Source: Paramuribaculum sp. (lineage in GTDB: Bacteria > Bacteroidota > Bacteroidia > Bacteroidales > Muribaculaceae). From it: a stretch of DNA of 64,000 nucleotides. The stretch is taken from NCBI GenBank assembly GCA_022511125.1, contig JAFLSD010000012.1, positions 24,229-88,228 of the forward strand, in the 5' to 3' direction. Shown here one piece after another: positions 17,801 through 27,404 of this stretch; position 1 is the first letter of the stretch, and each line of letters begins with the position of its first letter. The notes beneath the pieces were generated by a model. The model saw only the letters and a list, made by a program, of their open reading frames with translations, made no database searches and was not told the origin of the DNA. The translations under genes were made by a program, and so were the position numbers.

Positions 17801-20800
17801 GACAACACCAATTTCGAACAAAGCAATATCGAGTATGTACAGTTCTGGCTGATGAATCCTTTTCTCGACCCCGAGAATCCTAACTATGAAGGGGGCGACC
17901 TTTATCTCAATTTCGGTGAGATAAGCGAAGATATTCTCAAGGACGGTCTTAAATCGTACGAAAACGGAATACCTTTCGACGGAGACGACCAATATCTTCG
18001 GACAACGACGTGGGGACGAGTATCAACGAAGAATTCGCTGACCTACGCTTTCGACAACAACAACAGTTCCCGCAAAGTGCAGGATGTAGGTCTGGACGGT
18101 CTTCCGAACGAAATGGAGTATGATTTTTCGACCTACGGTAATTATCTGACCCAGCTCAAACAAAAACTATCGCCGGCAGCTATCGAACGTATGACCAACG
18201 ACCCTTTCTCACCCTTGAACGACCCGGCTGGCGACAATTATCATTTTTACCGGGGATATGATTACGACGAGCAACGTCTGGGTATTTTGGAGCGTTACAA
18301 AAGATACAACGGCGTGGAAGGGAACTCTCTGTCGCCCGACGATGCAGGCGAACCGCTTTATCAGTCATCGCGCAATCTTCCGGATGTAGAGGATATCAAT
18401 CAGGACAACACCTTGAACGAATATGAACGTTATTTCCAATATCGCGTCTCGATACGTCCGGAAGATCTAAAAGTAGGCAGCAATTACATCACGGATAAAC
18501 AGACATCTCTTGTCAGTCTCCGTGACGGTACGGACGCCGAAGTGGAATGGTACCAATTTAAAATTCCGCTGTCGGATTATGAAAGAGTAGTCGGTTCGAT
18601 CAACGACTTTTCGACTGTGAGGTTCGTCCGTATGTTCATGACGGGATTTAAGACAACGACCCATCTTCGTTTCGCCACACTTGAACTCGTCAGAGGCGAA
18701 TGGCGAGGATATGATTACGATCTGCGTGAAAGCGGTCAGATGCCGGCAAAAGGCGAGCTCGACGTATCGGTGGTGAATATCGAAGAGAATTCGGGTCGTG
18801 AACCTGTGAATTATATCCTCCCTCCGGGAGTGACAAGAATAATCGATCCGGCTCAGCAACAAATAGTGCAGCTTAACGAACAGTCGATGTCGCTAAAAGT
18901 TTCCGATCTTCCTCCGGGAGACAGCCGTTCGGTTTACCGGAGCACAATGCTCGATCTGAGAAACTATAAACGACTTCAGATGTGGGTTCACGCAGAAGCG
19001 GCGATAGACAACATGACGGATCTGAAGGACAATGATCTGAGCCTTTTCATCAGAATGGGTAGCGATTTCAAAAACAATTTCTATGAATATGAAATTCCTC
19101 TTGTTCTGACACCTCCAGGACGCTATGCCGACAATACTGAAAACCGTCAGATCGTATGGCCTGCAGAAAATCGATTGAATGTGGCTTTGCAGAATCTTGT
19201 AGATACGAAAACGGAGCGAAACCGTCAGAAAGCCGATCCGGGTAGCGGTATAGGTTTCGGAACCGTTTTCAGCCGTCCGGATCCGGATAACGAACGAAAC
19301 ACCATTTCCGTAACAGGCAACCCATCGATAAGCGACGTAAGGGTGATGATGATAGGTGTGAGAAACAGCTCCGGCAGTATCAAGGACGGAACAGTCTGGG
19401 TAAACGAACTAAAAGTAACGGACTTCAAAAGCGAAGGTGGATGGGCGGCAAACGTATCAGCCAATCTGACCCTCTCGGATATAGCTACACTGAATTTCGG
19501 GGGGCAAATAGAGACAGCAGGTTTCGGCGCCGTAGACCAAGGACTGAATCAAAGGCGTATGGACGATTATCACCGGATTAATTTCGCCGTCCAGGCCGAC
19601 GCCGGAAAAATCGCGCCCAAAAAACTTGCCTTGCACGCACCAGTCTATTATTCGATAGTTAAAGAAAACATCACTCCCGAATATAATCCGTTAGACCAAG
19701 ACGTCCTGCTTAAGGACGCACTCGATGCGGCTCCGGACGATCGCGCCCGGGATTCGATACGGTCATACGCCGTGGAACACTCGGTCGTAAAAAGTTTCAG
19801 TATTTCCGGCCTAAATTTCGGCATCAAATCGGCGACTCCCAAACCATGGGATCCGTCAAATTTCACGGTCAATTTCTCTTTCAACAAACAATCTAAGACC
19901 GATCCTACCACAGTCTATGAAAATACGAACGATTACCGAGGGAGTTTCCAGTATCAATACACTCCGAAGAACAAACAATGGAGACCTTTCGAACGGATGA
20001 CGAAAGGCAGAAAGTCGATGAAGTTCCTTAATGATTGGGCCATCAACCTCTTCCCTTCGCAGATTTCTTTCATGACAGTCATGTCGAGATATTATTACGA
20101 ACTTCAGACCCGCTCGGAGATAGATACAGGCGTTGAACTACCGCTGCAAGTCAGCAAAAATTTCCTATGGGACAGACAACTCTCTCTATCGTGGAGTCCG
20201 ATCAACTCTCTGAGCCTTCAATTTATGTCGAACACATCGGCGAGAATAGAAGAACCGATAGGAGCTGTTAACCGAAAGCTATTTCCTGATCAATACCGCG
20301 AGTGGAAAGACACCGTAGTCAGAAGCATCCTTCATTTAGGCACCCCTTGGGCTTATAACCAGACTTTTACGGGCATTTACCGTGCACCTTTCAATTTGAT
20401 TCCCATCCTTGACTTCTTGACGGGCCAAGCCTCTTATAACGCAGCTTACCGCTGGGATCGAGGAGCGACCGTAGAGGGAATGAAAGCGGGCAACACAATC
20501 AGTAGCCAATCGTCGCTCAGCAGCGAAGGCAGGATAAATTTCGAGACTCTCTACAATAAGAGCGGCTATCTAAAAAGTGTGAACACACGATTTTCGGGAC
20601 AACAGCGAGGAAGGAATCAACGAGCCCGCAGATTCGAGAGAAACTTCCCTTTGTCGGCAGATACATCGACAGTCGTCGCCCACAATATGAACGTGAAAAA
20701 CGTAAGGATAACGGCAACGGATGTCAACACACGACGGCCTGTAAAAATCGAAACCAGGAAAATAGACAACAACAGTTTCGAGATCTTAACACGAGGAAAT

Positions 20801-22285
20801 TCGACAGTCAAAGTGACAGTAACTGAGATTCAGAAAGAACATAACGGTTTTTTCTATGATTTAGGACAATATGCGAGCCGTCTTCTAATGTCTCCACGCC
20901 AAGCCTCAATCAGATGGCGTTCGACCAAGTCGCTCTCGATACCGCTATTTCTTCCGGATATAGGCAATATTTTCGGGCAAACCCGCAATTACGGCCCAAT
21001 GGCACCCGGTGTTGGATTTGCATTCGGTTTCTTCGACGAAGGTTTCATCGACCGTGCCAATGACAGAGGGTGGTTGATGACCGAAAGCGGCCAAACCTCC
21101 CCGGCCATATATTCGAAAACGAATGAATTTAACGTTGAAATCGTTTTAGAACCGATACGCAATCTCAGAATCCAACTGACAGGAAACCGCACAGACAACA
21201 GGTCGAAATCGATCCAGTTTATGTTTGACAATGCTCCCACCGCTCTCACGGGCAGCTATACACGCACACATTGCGCATTGCTGACCTCTCTGAAATCGAG
21301 CAAACCGGAAAACGGTTACCAAAGCAGTACTTTCGACAAGATGCTGGAGGCAATTCCGATTATTTCGGAACGTCTGGAACAGGAATATTCGGGAACTGTA
21401 TATCCATCGACCGGTTTTCTGGAAGGCAACCCCTTAGCGGGTCAGCCCTACGATCCTTCAGTGGGCACTCTTTCCCGCACAGGAAGCGATGTCCTTATTC
21501 CGGCTTTTCTGTCAGCCTACAGCGGGCGTTCGGCAAAAAAGCAGAATTTAAATCCATTTCAGGGGATAGCGTCCATTCTGCCAAACTGGCGCATAGTGTA
21601 CGATGGTCTAACGAGGATGGAACCGTTAAAAAATATCTTTAAAGCTTTCACGCTGACGCACGCATACCAGTGTACTTACTCTGTAGGTTCTTATTCGTCA
21701 TATCTGAACTGGGTACCGGTTAAAGGGGATCGATTAGGCTTTATCCAAAACGAGCAGACAGGTCAGCCAATTCCTTCTTCACCCTACAACATATCTTCAG
21801 CCGCAATCACCGAGCGTTTCGCTCCTCTGATAGGAGTTGCCCTGACGCTGCAAAACGACATGACGATCAACGCAGAATGGCGCGAGTCGCGAGTAGTCAC
21901 TCTCAATTCGTCGGCCGGACAAATAGTAGAGTCCATCAGCTCAGGCATGACATTAGGATTAGGTTATAAAGTGATAGGTTTCAATTCGGTCATGAAACTG
22001 AAAGGCATCCAACGTGGCATCAGCCATGACCTGACAGTAAACGCTGATTTTTCATACGCTTTCAACCAAGCGTTGATCCGCCGCATCGAAACTGCCTACA
22101 CGCAAGCCACTTCGGGAGCGAGAACTATAGGCATCAATGCAACTGCCAGCTACATACTGTCGCGCCGTATGACAGTAGGATTATATTTTGAACATCATAT
22201 CAACACTCCGATAGTAAGTTCGAACGCCTATCCGGTAACCGACACATCTTTCGGTTTGTCGTTCAATCTATCTCTTGCCAGATGA
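14870..22285 (+). CDS. sprA: SprA, outer-membrane translocon of the type IX secretion system
   Basis: 2471 residues from ATG 14870. A GTG at 14816 is in frame, but it would put 18 polar residues before the signal peptide, so 14870 is preferred. Residues 1-33 form a signal peptide (AAFFTILLFTSRLWVLSS). The rest is a giant series of beta strands and large soluble inserts of the SprA family; characterised SprA is a 36-strand barrel that exports type IX substrates through the outer membrane. Recognisable stretches include FNMTYNTDATFDFDSKNLKL, SYIDDFESSQTGIDLRSPY, VQFWLMNPF and VWVNELKVTDF; it ends LSFNLSLAR. No other type IX genes are adjacent. Preceded by promoter module copy A. Confidence 0.92.
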   Translation: MQKKSSLYISKAQRLAAFFTILLFTSRLWVLSSQTITSSPDSILPQPILPISPTVSSTYDELTEPARTLDAIIPSNISTVVEYDENGYYIIRTKLGDRDLTAPFLMTQEEYMKWKAREEARALYRELNGGVGYVNAAKLQRPKFSVLNMNFSAGPLERIFGPGGIQLKMSGSVQIRTGIKSTKSENPTLSLTSRRKTYLDFDQKIQATVGATIGDRLKFNMTYNTDATFDFDSKNLKLQYEGTEDDIVKSLEAGNVSMTTGSSLIRGSTALFGVKSTLQFGRLTATALISQQNSETRSVNTRGGVQTTPFTVRADEYDANRHYFLAQFFRDNYDEFASHLPYVTSGVKITRIEVWVTNKRSDYNQSRNITAFMDLGENTHLASDYWSTNMALPNPSNNSNNLLEIIKNDYPDARNINTVTQALAPLSAYGIEGGRDFEKVESARLLNESEYILNSTLGYISLRNQLTADEVLGVAFEYTYNGKVYQVGEFSSDITQTNQSLYVKMLKSTTQAPRLPMWRLMMKNVYSLGAYQVDSKNFKLQVKYLSDTTGTEIVYLPIPGFTATPLLQLTGLDKLDSNQESNPDGFFDYIEGYTIQSSTGRIIFPVAEPFGSNLRKKLGGSLTDEKFIYQELYDSTQTVARQWADKNKYVLTGEYKASGGAQIRLDAMNVPRGSVIVTAGGVRLTENVDYTVDYSMGIVTITNQSIVDAGQNISVTLENQSLYSTQRKTLLGLDLNYRLNRNLNIGGTIMHYSEKSLTEKVAIGNESVTNTMFGVNFGYNAELPWINNLLNKIPTVNAVVPSRLSVIGEFAKLVPSTQKIGSDKGSSYIDDFESSQTGIDLRSPYSWFLASTPYENGPNALFPEAALSDNPDYGKNRALINWYYIDRLFTARNSSLCPGYIRSDLKQLSNPYVREITSREIFPDRQLTYGESSTIQTLNLSFYPTERGPYNVDATNIDENGNLLFPEKRWGGIMRRLDNTNFEQSNIEYVQFWLMNPFLDPENPNYEGGDLYLNFGEISEDILKDGLKSYENGIPFDGDDQYLRTTTWGRVSTKNSLTYAFDNNNSSRKVQDVGLDGLPNEMEYDFSTYGNYLTQLKQKLSPAAIERMTNDPFSPLNDPAGDNYHFYRGYDYDEQRLGILERYKRYNGVEGNSLSPDDAGEPLYQSSRNLPDVEDINQDNTLNEYERYFQYRVSIRPEDLKVGSNYITDKQTSLVSLRDGTDAEVEWYQFKIPLSDYERVVGSINDFSTVRFVRMFMTGFKTTTHLRFATLELVRGEWRGYDYDLRESGQMPAKGELDVSVVNIEENSGREPVNYILPPGVTRIIDPAQQQIVQLNEQSMSLKVSDLPPGDSRSVYRSTMLDLRNYKRLQMWVHAEAAIDNMTDLKDNDLSLFIRMGSDFKNNFYEYEIPLVLTPPGRYADNTENRQIVWPAENRLNVALQNLVDTKTERNRQKADPGSGIGFGTVFSRPDPDNERNTISVTGNPSISDVRVMMIGVRNSSGSIKDGTVWVNELKVTDFKSEGGWAANVSANLTLSDIATLNFGGQIETAGFGAVDQGLNQRRMDDYHRINFAVQADAGKIAPKKLALHAPVYYSIVKENITPEYNPLDQDVLLKDALDAAPDDRARDSIRSYAVEHSVVKSFSISGLNFGIKSATPKPWDPSNFTVNFSFNKQSKTDPTTVYENTNDYRGSFQYQYTPKNKQWRPFERMTKGRKSMKFLNDWAINLFPSQISFMTVMSRYYYELQTRSEIDTGVELPLQVSKNFLWDRQLSLSWSPINSLSLQFMSNTSARIEEPIGAVNRKLFPDQYREWKDTVVRSILHLGTPWAYNQTFTGIYRAPFNLIPILDFLTGQASYNAAYRWDRGATVEGMKAGNTISSQSSLSSEGRINFETLYNKSGYLKSVNTRFSGQQRGRNQRARRFERNFPLSADTSTVVAHNMNVKNVRITATDVNTRRPVKIETRKIDNNSFEILTRGNSTVKVTVTEIQKEHNGFFYDLGQYASRLLMSPRQASIRWRSTKSLSIPLFLPDIGNIFGQTRNYGPMAPGVGFAFGFFDEGFIDRANDRGWLMTESGQTSPAIYSKTNEFNVEIVLEPIRNLRIQLTGNRTDNRSKSIQFMFDNAPTALTGSYTRTHCALLTSLKSSKPENGYQSSTFDKMLEAIPIISERLEQEYSGTVYPSTGFLEGNPLAGQPYDPSVGTLSRTGSDVLIPAFLSAYSGRSAKKQNLNPFQGIASILPNWRIVYDGLTRMEPLKNIFKAFTLTHAYQCTYSVGSYSSYLNWVPVKGDRLGFIQNEQTGQPIPSSPYNISSAAITERFAPLIGVALTLQNDMTINAEWRESRVVTLNSSAGQIVESISSGMTLGLGYKVIGFNSVMKLKGIQRGISHDLTVNADFSYAFNQALIRRIETAYTQATSGARTIGINATASYILSRRMTVGLYFEHHINTPIVSSNAYPVTDTSFGLSFNLSLAR

Positions 22286-22336
22286 TCCTTCGGAGCATGC
22301 GATAATCGGCGCAAACATCAAAAATTTGTGCAATTA

Positions 22337-22368
22337 TTTGGTATTCACTTTTTTTGAATTTAATTTTG
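22337..22368 (+). promoter_or_regulatory. Promoter of the ilvD operon
   Basis: TTTG (22337-22340), a 20-bp spacer and TAATTTTG (22361-22368): an exact match to the Bacteroidetes consensus. The predicted transcript would start near 22375, leaving about 100 nt of leader before ilvD that contains the small ORF at 22399-22476. Confidence 0.8.
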
Positions 22369-22398
22369 TTCCAAAATTTAACATTCGAGGACGATAAC

Positions 22399-22476
22399 AT
22401 GCATTTAATCAGTGGTCTGACAAGAAATGCATCAAATATCGACTGCTACACAGTACTTAAACGAACACGCTGCTAA
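22399..22476 (+). CDS. Candidate 25-aa upstream ORF coupled to ilvD
   Basis: ATG at 22399 opens 25 codons ([20 protein letters not shown], then KRTRC) ending in TAA at 22474-22476, whose last A is the first base of the ilvD ATG (TAATG). A purine-rich GAGGA lies 9 bases before the ATG, unusual in this A/T-leader organism. The gene lies wholly inside the ilvD leader. It has 2 Ile, 3 Leu and 1 Val codons, too few for a classical attenuator, so stop-start coupling of ilvD translation is the more likely role, if it is translated at all. Confidence 0.4.
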   Translation: MHLISGLTRNASNIDCYTVLKRTRC

Positions 22477-24323
22477 TGAGCGATAAGACAATGAAACATG
22501 AACTAAGGAGCGCCACCAGCACGGGTGGAAGGCGTATGGCCGGCGCCCGTGCGCTATGGCGTGCCAACGGGATGAAAGAGGAGCAGATAGGAAAACCAAT
22601 CATAGCTATAGTCAATTCATTCACGCAATTCGTGCCGGGCCACACACATCTTCATGAAATAGGCCAAATCGTAAAAAAAGAAATTGAAAAGCAAGGTTGT
22701 TTTGCAGCCGAGTTCAATACGATAGCGATCGACGACGGTATAGCCATGGGGCATGACGGGATGTTATATTCCTTACCATCGAGAGATCTGATAGCGGATT
22801 CGGTGGAATATATGGTTAATGCCCACAAAGCCGACGCAATGGTATGCATATCGAACTGTGACAAAGTCACACCGGGAATGCTGATGGCCGCCATGCGTCT
22901 GAACATTCCGACTATCTTCGTAAGCGGAGGGCCAATGGAGGCCGGTAAGTCAGGAGACCGAGCTCTCGATCTTATCGATATAATGATAGATTCGGCTGAT
23001 GAAAGCGTTTCGGACGAAGCAGTCGCAGAATTGGAACGCGAAGGGTGTCCGACTTGCGGTTCTTGTTCGGGAATGTTTACAGCCAACTCAATGAATTCGC
23101 TGAACGAGGCAATAGGCTTAGCACTACCCGGGAACGGGACGATCGTAGCGACACACGTAAACCGCACCGAACTGTTCAAAAAAGCGGCAAAAAAGATAGT
23201 GGAGAACACTTACCGCTACTACAGAGACGGAGACGAATCAGTACTGCCGCGCTCAATAGCTACCCGAGAGGCAATGCTAAACGCCATGACCCTCGATATA
23301 GCAATGGGAGGTTCGACGAACACGGTTTTACATCTGCTGGCGATCGCAAACGAAGGAGAGGTGAACTTCACGATGGACGATATCGACAATCTGTCGCGAC
23401 ATACGCCGGTGCTCTGTAAAGTAGCTCCCAACTCGCATTATCACATTCAAGACGTGAACCGCGCAGGAGGAATTCTGTCAATAATGAAGATACTCGGCGA
23501 CGCGGGGCTGTTGGACCTTAATGTGAAGCGAGTAGACGGTATGACTCTGGGAGAGGCTGTTGAAAAATGGGCAATTGGAGGCAAACACTTCACCGATGAG
23601 GCGGAAGAACTCTGGAAAAGTGCGCCCGGTGAGAGGAAATCGATCGAAATGGGGAGCCAGATGTGCTATTACTCCTCTCTGGACACAGACCGGGCAAAAG
23701 GATGTATCCGCGACATGGAGCATGCCTACGTGAAAGACGGCGGTTTAGCCGTACTTAAGGGCAATATAGCTTTAGACGGGTGCGTTGTCAAAACGGCAGG
23801 TGTAGACGAAAGCATATTCCGTTTCAGCGGTCCGGCGAAAGTATTCAGGTCGCAGGAAGAAGCAGTGGACGGAATTCTGAGGGACAAGGTGAAATCGGGC
23901 GACGTTGTAGTCATCACCTATGAAGGCCCCAAAGGCGGTCCGGGAATGCAGGAGATGCTTTACCCGACGAGCTATATCAAGAGCAAGCATTTAGGCAAAG
24001 AATGCGCCCTTGTGACCGACGGACGTTTTTCGGGCGGTACGTCGGGGCTCTCTATCGGCCATGTATCACCGGAAGCGGCATCAGGCGGAGCGATAGGATT
24101 GGTAGAAGACGGCGACATCATAGACATAGACATTCCGGCTCGGAGCATCTCGCTGAGAGTGAGCGACGAAGAGCTTGAGAGAAGGAGAAAAAAGGAAGAA
24201 AGCTTCGGCAGCGAGGCTTGGACTCCACGCGGTCGCGACCGCCAAATATCGAGAGCATTAAAATCATACGCCTCGAATGTGACATCGGCCGATAAAGGCG
24301 GCGTAAGAAAACTGATTAATTGA
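22476..24323 (+). CDS. ilvD: Dihydroxy-acid dehydratase
   Basis: 615 residues, full length. Fe-S enzyme of the cytoplasm that dehydrates 2,3-dihydroxy-isovalerate and -methylvalerate to the 2-keto acids in valine and isoleucine synthesis. Cluster cysteines are seen in [12 protein letters not shown] and [12 protein letters not shown]; other family blocks are [28 protein letters not shown] and [20 protein letters not shown]. First structural gene of the ilvD-ilvB-ilvN cluster. Its stop TGA (24321-24323) lies 5 bases before the ilvB ATG. Confidence 0.97.
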   Translation: MSDKTMKHELRSATSTGGRRMAGARALWRANGMKEEQIGKPIIAIVNSFTQFVPGHTHLHEIGQIVKKEIEKQGCFAAEFNTIAIDDGIAMGHDGMLYSLPSRDLIADSVEYMVNAHKADAMVCISNCDKVTPGMLMAAMRLNIPTIFVSGGPMEAGKSGDRALDLIDIMIDSADESVSDEAVAELEREGCPTCGSCSGMFTANSMNSLNEAIGLALPGNGTIVATHVNRTELFKKAAKKIVENTYRYYRDGDESVLPRSIATREAMLNAMTLDIAMGGSTNTVLHLLAIANEGEVNFTMDDIDNLSRHTPVLCKVAPNSHYHIQDVNRAGGILSIMKILGDAGLLDLNVKRVDGMTLGEAVEKWAIGGKHFTDEAEELWKSAPGERKSIEMGSQMCYYSSLDTDRAKGCIRDMEHAYVKDGGLAVLKGNIALDGCVVKTAGVDESIFRFSGPAKVFRSQEEAVDGILRDKVKSGDVVVITYEGPKGGPGMQEMLYPTSYIKSKHLGKECALVTDGRFSGGTSGLSIGHVSPEAASGGAIGLVEDGDIIDIDIPARSISLRVSDEELERRRKKEESFGSEAWTPRGRDRQISRALKSYASNVTSADKGGVRKLIN

Positions 24324-24328
24324 AAATT

Positions 24329-26059
24329 ATGGCAGAAAAAATAACAGGAGCCGAAGCAATAATACGTTCGATGATATCCGAAGGGGTCGATCTCGTTTTC
24401 GGCTATCCGGGCGGGGCTATAATCTCCGTATACGACAAACTCTACGATTATACATCATCCATTACCCATATACTCACCCGCCACGAGCAGGGAGCGGTTC
24501 ATGCCGCTCAAGGCTATGCACGTGTGTCGGGTAAGACCGGAGTTGTGATAGTCACATCGGGGCCTGGTGCGACGAACGTTATAACGGGCATATCCGACGC
24601 ATTGATGGACTCCACTCCTTTAGTGGTAATCACGGGTCAGGTGAGTGTAGACCTCTTAGGCACGGATGCATTTCAGGAAACCGACGTAGTAGGCATCACG
24701 CAACCTATCACCAAATGGTCATATCAAATAAGAAAGGTGGAGGAAATACCGGCGATGGTCGCAAAAGCTTTTCACATCGCTAACAGCGGTCGCCCGGGTC
24801 CTGTAGTCCTCGATATAGCGAAAGAGGCTCAAATGGGCAAGATAGAATGGGGCGAGTATCACAAATGCAATTATATACGCTCCTATATTCCTTTACCAGA
24901 GATAAAGCATGCTGATCTTCAGAAAGTGGCCGACCTGATAAACAGCGCTGAACGGCCGATGATCATCTCGGGTCACGGCGTAATGATATCGGGTGCGGAA
25001 GATGCTTTGCAGTCCTTAGCGGAGAAGGCGGATATTCCTGTAGCCACGACTCTGTTAGGCCTATCAACTATACCGACCGGGCATCCTCTTAACAAAGGTC
25101 TTGTTGGAATGCATGGAAATATAGCTCCGAACTGGAAGACCAATGAGGCAGACGTGCTAATAGCAATAGGAATGAGATTCGACGACCGCGTGACGGGTGA
25201 CAAATCGCATTATGCCAAGAACGCCAAGGTGGTCCATATCGATATAGATTCGTCGGAATTCGACAAGAATATAAAAACAACGGCCACGGTGCACGGCGAC
25301 GCCAAACAAGTGCTCGAAGCGTTATTGCCAATGATAAGCGAGGCCAAACATAGGGATTGGATCAAATCATTCGAAAAGCCGGAGGCAACAGAATATGAGG
25401 CTGTGATAAAGAAAGCTTCTTATCCGGAAGATCCCGAAAGTCCGATGAGGATGGGCGAAGTTGCCAGAAAAGTGGCAGAAGCTGCGGGAAAGAATCCGGT
25501 TCTTGTGACCGATGTGGGTCAAAACCAGCTTTTATCGGCAAGATATTTCCGCTATAACAGTCCGAGAAGTATCATCACCTCAGGGGGTCTCGGAACCATG
25601 GGCTTCGGCCTTCCCGCTTCGATCGGAGCGAAATTGGGTGCTCCTGACCGTCAAGTATGCTTTTTCTGCGGCGACGGTGGATTCCAAATGACTATCCAGG
25701 AGCTGGGAACAATCATGCAATACGGCATGGCAGTGAAGATAATCATTCTGAACAATCATTTTCTGGGCAACGTGCGTCAGTGGCAGTCGCTGTTTTTCAA
25801 CAACCGTTTCTCTCAGACTCAAATGTTGAACCCTGATTTCACCGAGATAGCCAAGGCCTACGGCATTCCTGGCGAGAATGTGGGTAGCCGACGTGATCTT
25901 AACGGTGCCATCAAGAGGATGATGGACTATCCAGGGGCTTATGTGTTGAATGTGAGGGTTGATGAAAAGGATATGGTGTTTCCTATGACTCCCAACGGTT
26001 CTCCCGTGGATTTCATAATGCTTGACAGAAACAACATCTACAAACCGGAAAAATCTTAA
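24329..26059 (+). CDS. ilvB: Acetolactate synthase, large (catalytic) subunit
   Basis: 576 residues from ATG 24329; an in-frame TTG at 24320 overlaps the ilvD stop and is not favoured. Condenses two pyruvates, or pyruvate and 2-ketobutyrate, using thiamine diphosphate and FAD. N-terminal domain has FGYPGGAIISVYDKL and the ThDP glutamate in LTRHEQGAVHAAQGYARVSG. The FAD/central domain follows, and the C-terminal ThDP motif GDGGFQMTIQELGTI...NNHFLGNVRQWQ binds metal and cofactor. The small subunit gene follows after 5 bp. Confidence 0.96.
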   Translation: MAEKITGAEAIIRSMISEGVDLVFGYPGGAIISVYDKLYDYTSSITHILTRHEQGAVHAAQGYARVSGKTGVVIVTSGPGATNVITGISDALMDSTPLVVITGQVSVDLLGTDAFQETDVVGITQPITKWSYQIRKVEEIPAMVAKAFHIANSGRPGPVVLDIAKEAQMGKIEWGEYHKCNYIRSYIPLPEIKHADLQKVADLINSAERPMIISGHGVMISGAEDALQSLAEKADIPVATTLLGLSTIPTGHPLNKGLVGMHGNIAPNWKTNEADVLIAIGMRFDDRVTGDKSHYAKNAKVVHIDIDSSEFDKNIKTTATVHGDAKQVLEALLPMISEAKHRDWIKSFEKPEATEYEAVIKKASYPEDPESPMRMGEVARKVAEAAGKNPVLVTDVGQNQLLSARYFRYNSPRSIITSGGLGTMGFGLPASIGAKLGAPDRQVCFFCGDGGFQMTIQELGTIMQYGMAVKIIILNNHFLGNVRQWQSLFFNNRFSQTQMLNPDFTEIAKAYGIPGENVGSRRDLNGAIKRMMDYPGAYVLNVRVDEKDMVFPMTPNGSPVDFIMLDRNNIYKPEKS

Positions 26060-26064
26060 ATAAG

Positions 26065-26631
26065 ATGGATAAGAACGAGGAAGGCAAAAGACTTTATACA
26101 ATCACCGTATTCACTGAAAACCACGTGGGTCTGATGAACCAGCTATCAATCATCTTCACCCGTAGGAATCTTAATCTCGAAAGCGTGAGTGCGAGTCCGT
26201 GTTCGATTCCGGGTGTCCACAAAATGACTCTGACCTGCTACAGCGACCGGGAGACGTTGGAGCCGGTGATAAAACAGATTGAGAAACGGGTGGAGGTTCT
26301 GAAAGCGTTTTTATTCACGAACGACGAATTGATATATCAAGAAGTTGCGCTATACAAAGTGCCTACCGCAAGGCTTTTGGACAGCGAGAATCTGGAGGCT
26401 ATCATCCGCCGCCACAATGCGAGGATTCTCGAAATAACGAGAGACAACACAGTGTTAGAAAAAACGGGTCACAGCAATGAGACTGAGGCTCTTTTCGAGG
26501 AGCTTAAAAAGTATGATATACGTCAGTTCGTGAGATCGGGTCGAGTGGCAGTGACCAGAGCCAACGTAGAACTCGTAGACCAATTTATCCGCGAACAGGA
26601 AGAACGTCGCAATAGGATAGACGGACGATAA
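26065..26631 (+). CDS. ilvN: Acetolactate synthase, small (regulatory) subunit
   Basis: 188 residues. N-terminal ACT domain (LYTITVFTENHVGLMNQLSI, residues about 10-30), which in this family binds valine and transmits feedback inhibition to the large subunit. C-terminal half (IIRRHNARILEITRDNTVLEKTGH) is the activating domain. The TAA overlaps the ATG of the thioesterase gene at 26631, an A shared between them. Confidence 0.94.
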   Translation: MDKNEEGKRLYTITVFTENHVGLMNQLSIIFTRRNLNLESVSASPCSIPGVHKMTLTCYSDRETLEPVIKQIEKRVEVLKAFLFTNDELIYQEVALYKVPTARLLDSENLEAIIRRHNARILEITRDNTVLEKTGHSNETEALFEELKKYDIRQFVRSGRVAVTRANVELVDQFIREQEERRNRIDGR

Positions 26632-27392
26632 TGGACGGATATCTGAAAGAATTTACCAAACATTACTGCCAGACAGCTGCAGGTTGCAACGCCCAGAAAG
26701 AGTTGCCGACGGCCACTTTAGTGCGTCAGATTATCGAAACAGCCACAGAACACGCCAACATTCTGGGGATAGGATATAACGAATTGATCAGAGAGAACAA
26801 TGCGTGGGTTCTTAGCCGACTCGCGATTGAACTCAACAGAATGCCGCGGATGCATGAAGACTATTCGCTAACAACATGGATAGATAGTTTTAACCGTCAT
26901 TTCTCCCGGAGAAATTTTGTATTGGAATCGTCGTCAGGTGAAATTCTGGGATATATTTCGACAGTCTGGGTGGCGATAAACATAAAGAGCCGACGTCCGG
27001 CAGATCTGTCGTCGATAGCCGACATGGAAAAGATGACTTTCCAGAGAGAGTGTCGGGTGACATCGAAAGGAAGAATCAAACCGGATATGAGGCATGATAT
27101 CGCAAAGAGTTATCTTTTTGCTACAACTGATATAGATTTCAACCGACATGTCACGACAGCCAGATACGTGGAACTTATCGAAAATCAATTCGACCTCGAT
27201 TTTTATGACCGTAATGAAATAACACACTTCGAAATAAGTTTTCACCATGAGTCGGTATGGGGAGAGCGGGTCGATATCTATACGCAGATGAATGAGGCGA
27301 CCGGCGAGTCATACAGCATGATACATTCGGAGAAAAACGGCGCGGTGTGCACTTCCATAACAACGTTCAGACCCAGAGTAAAAATTGCGTAA
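26631..27392 (+). CDS. Acyl-ACP thioesterase
   Basis: 253 residues with two hotdog halves. Residues about 20-130 contain LNRMPRMHEDYSLTTWID and ISTVWVAINIKSRRP; the second half has ATTDIDFNRHVTTARYVELI, the Asn/His-containing active-site block of plant and bacterial acyl-ACP thioesterases. Releases fatty acids from acyl carrier protein. Genes of this family are commonly found inside the ilv operon of Bacteroidales, perhaps linked to branched-chain fatty acid supply (inference). Overlaps ilvN by one base. Confidence 0.9.
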   Translation: MDGYLKEFTKHYCQTAAGCNAQKELPTATLVRQIIETATEHANILGIGYNELIRENNAWVLSRLAIELNRMPRMHEDYSLTTWIDSFNRHFSRRNFVLESSSGEILGYISTVWVAINIKSRRPADLSSIADMEKMTFQRECRVTSKGRIKPDMRHDIAKSYLFATTDIDFNRHVTTARYVELIENQFDLDFYDRNEITHFEISFHHESVWGERVDIYTQMNEATGESYSMIHSEKNGAVCTSITTFRPRVKIA

Positions 27393-27404
27393 CTTTTTGA
27401 AATA

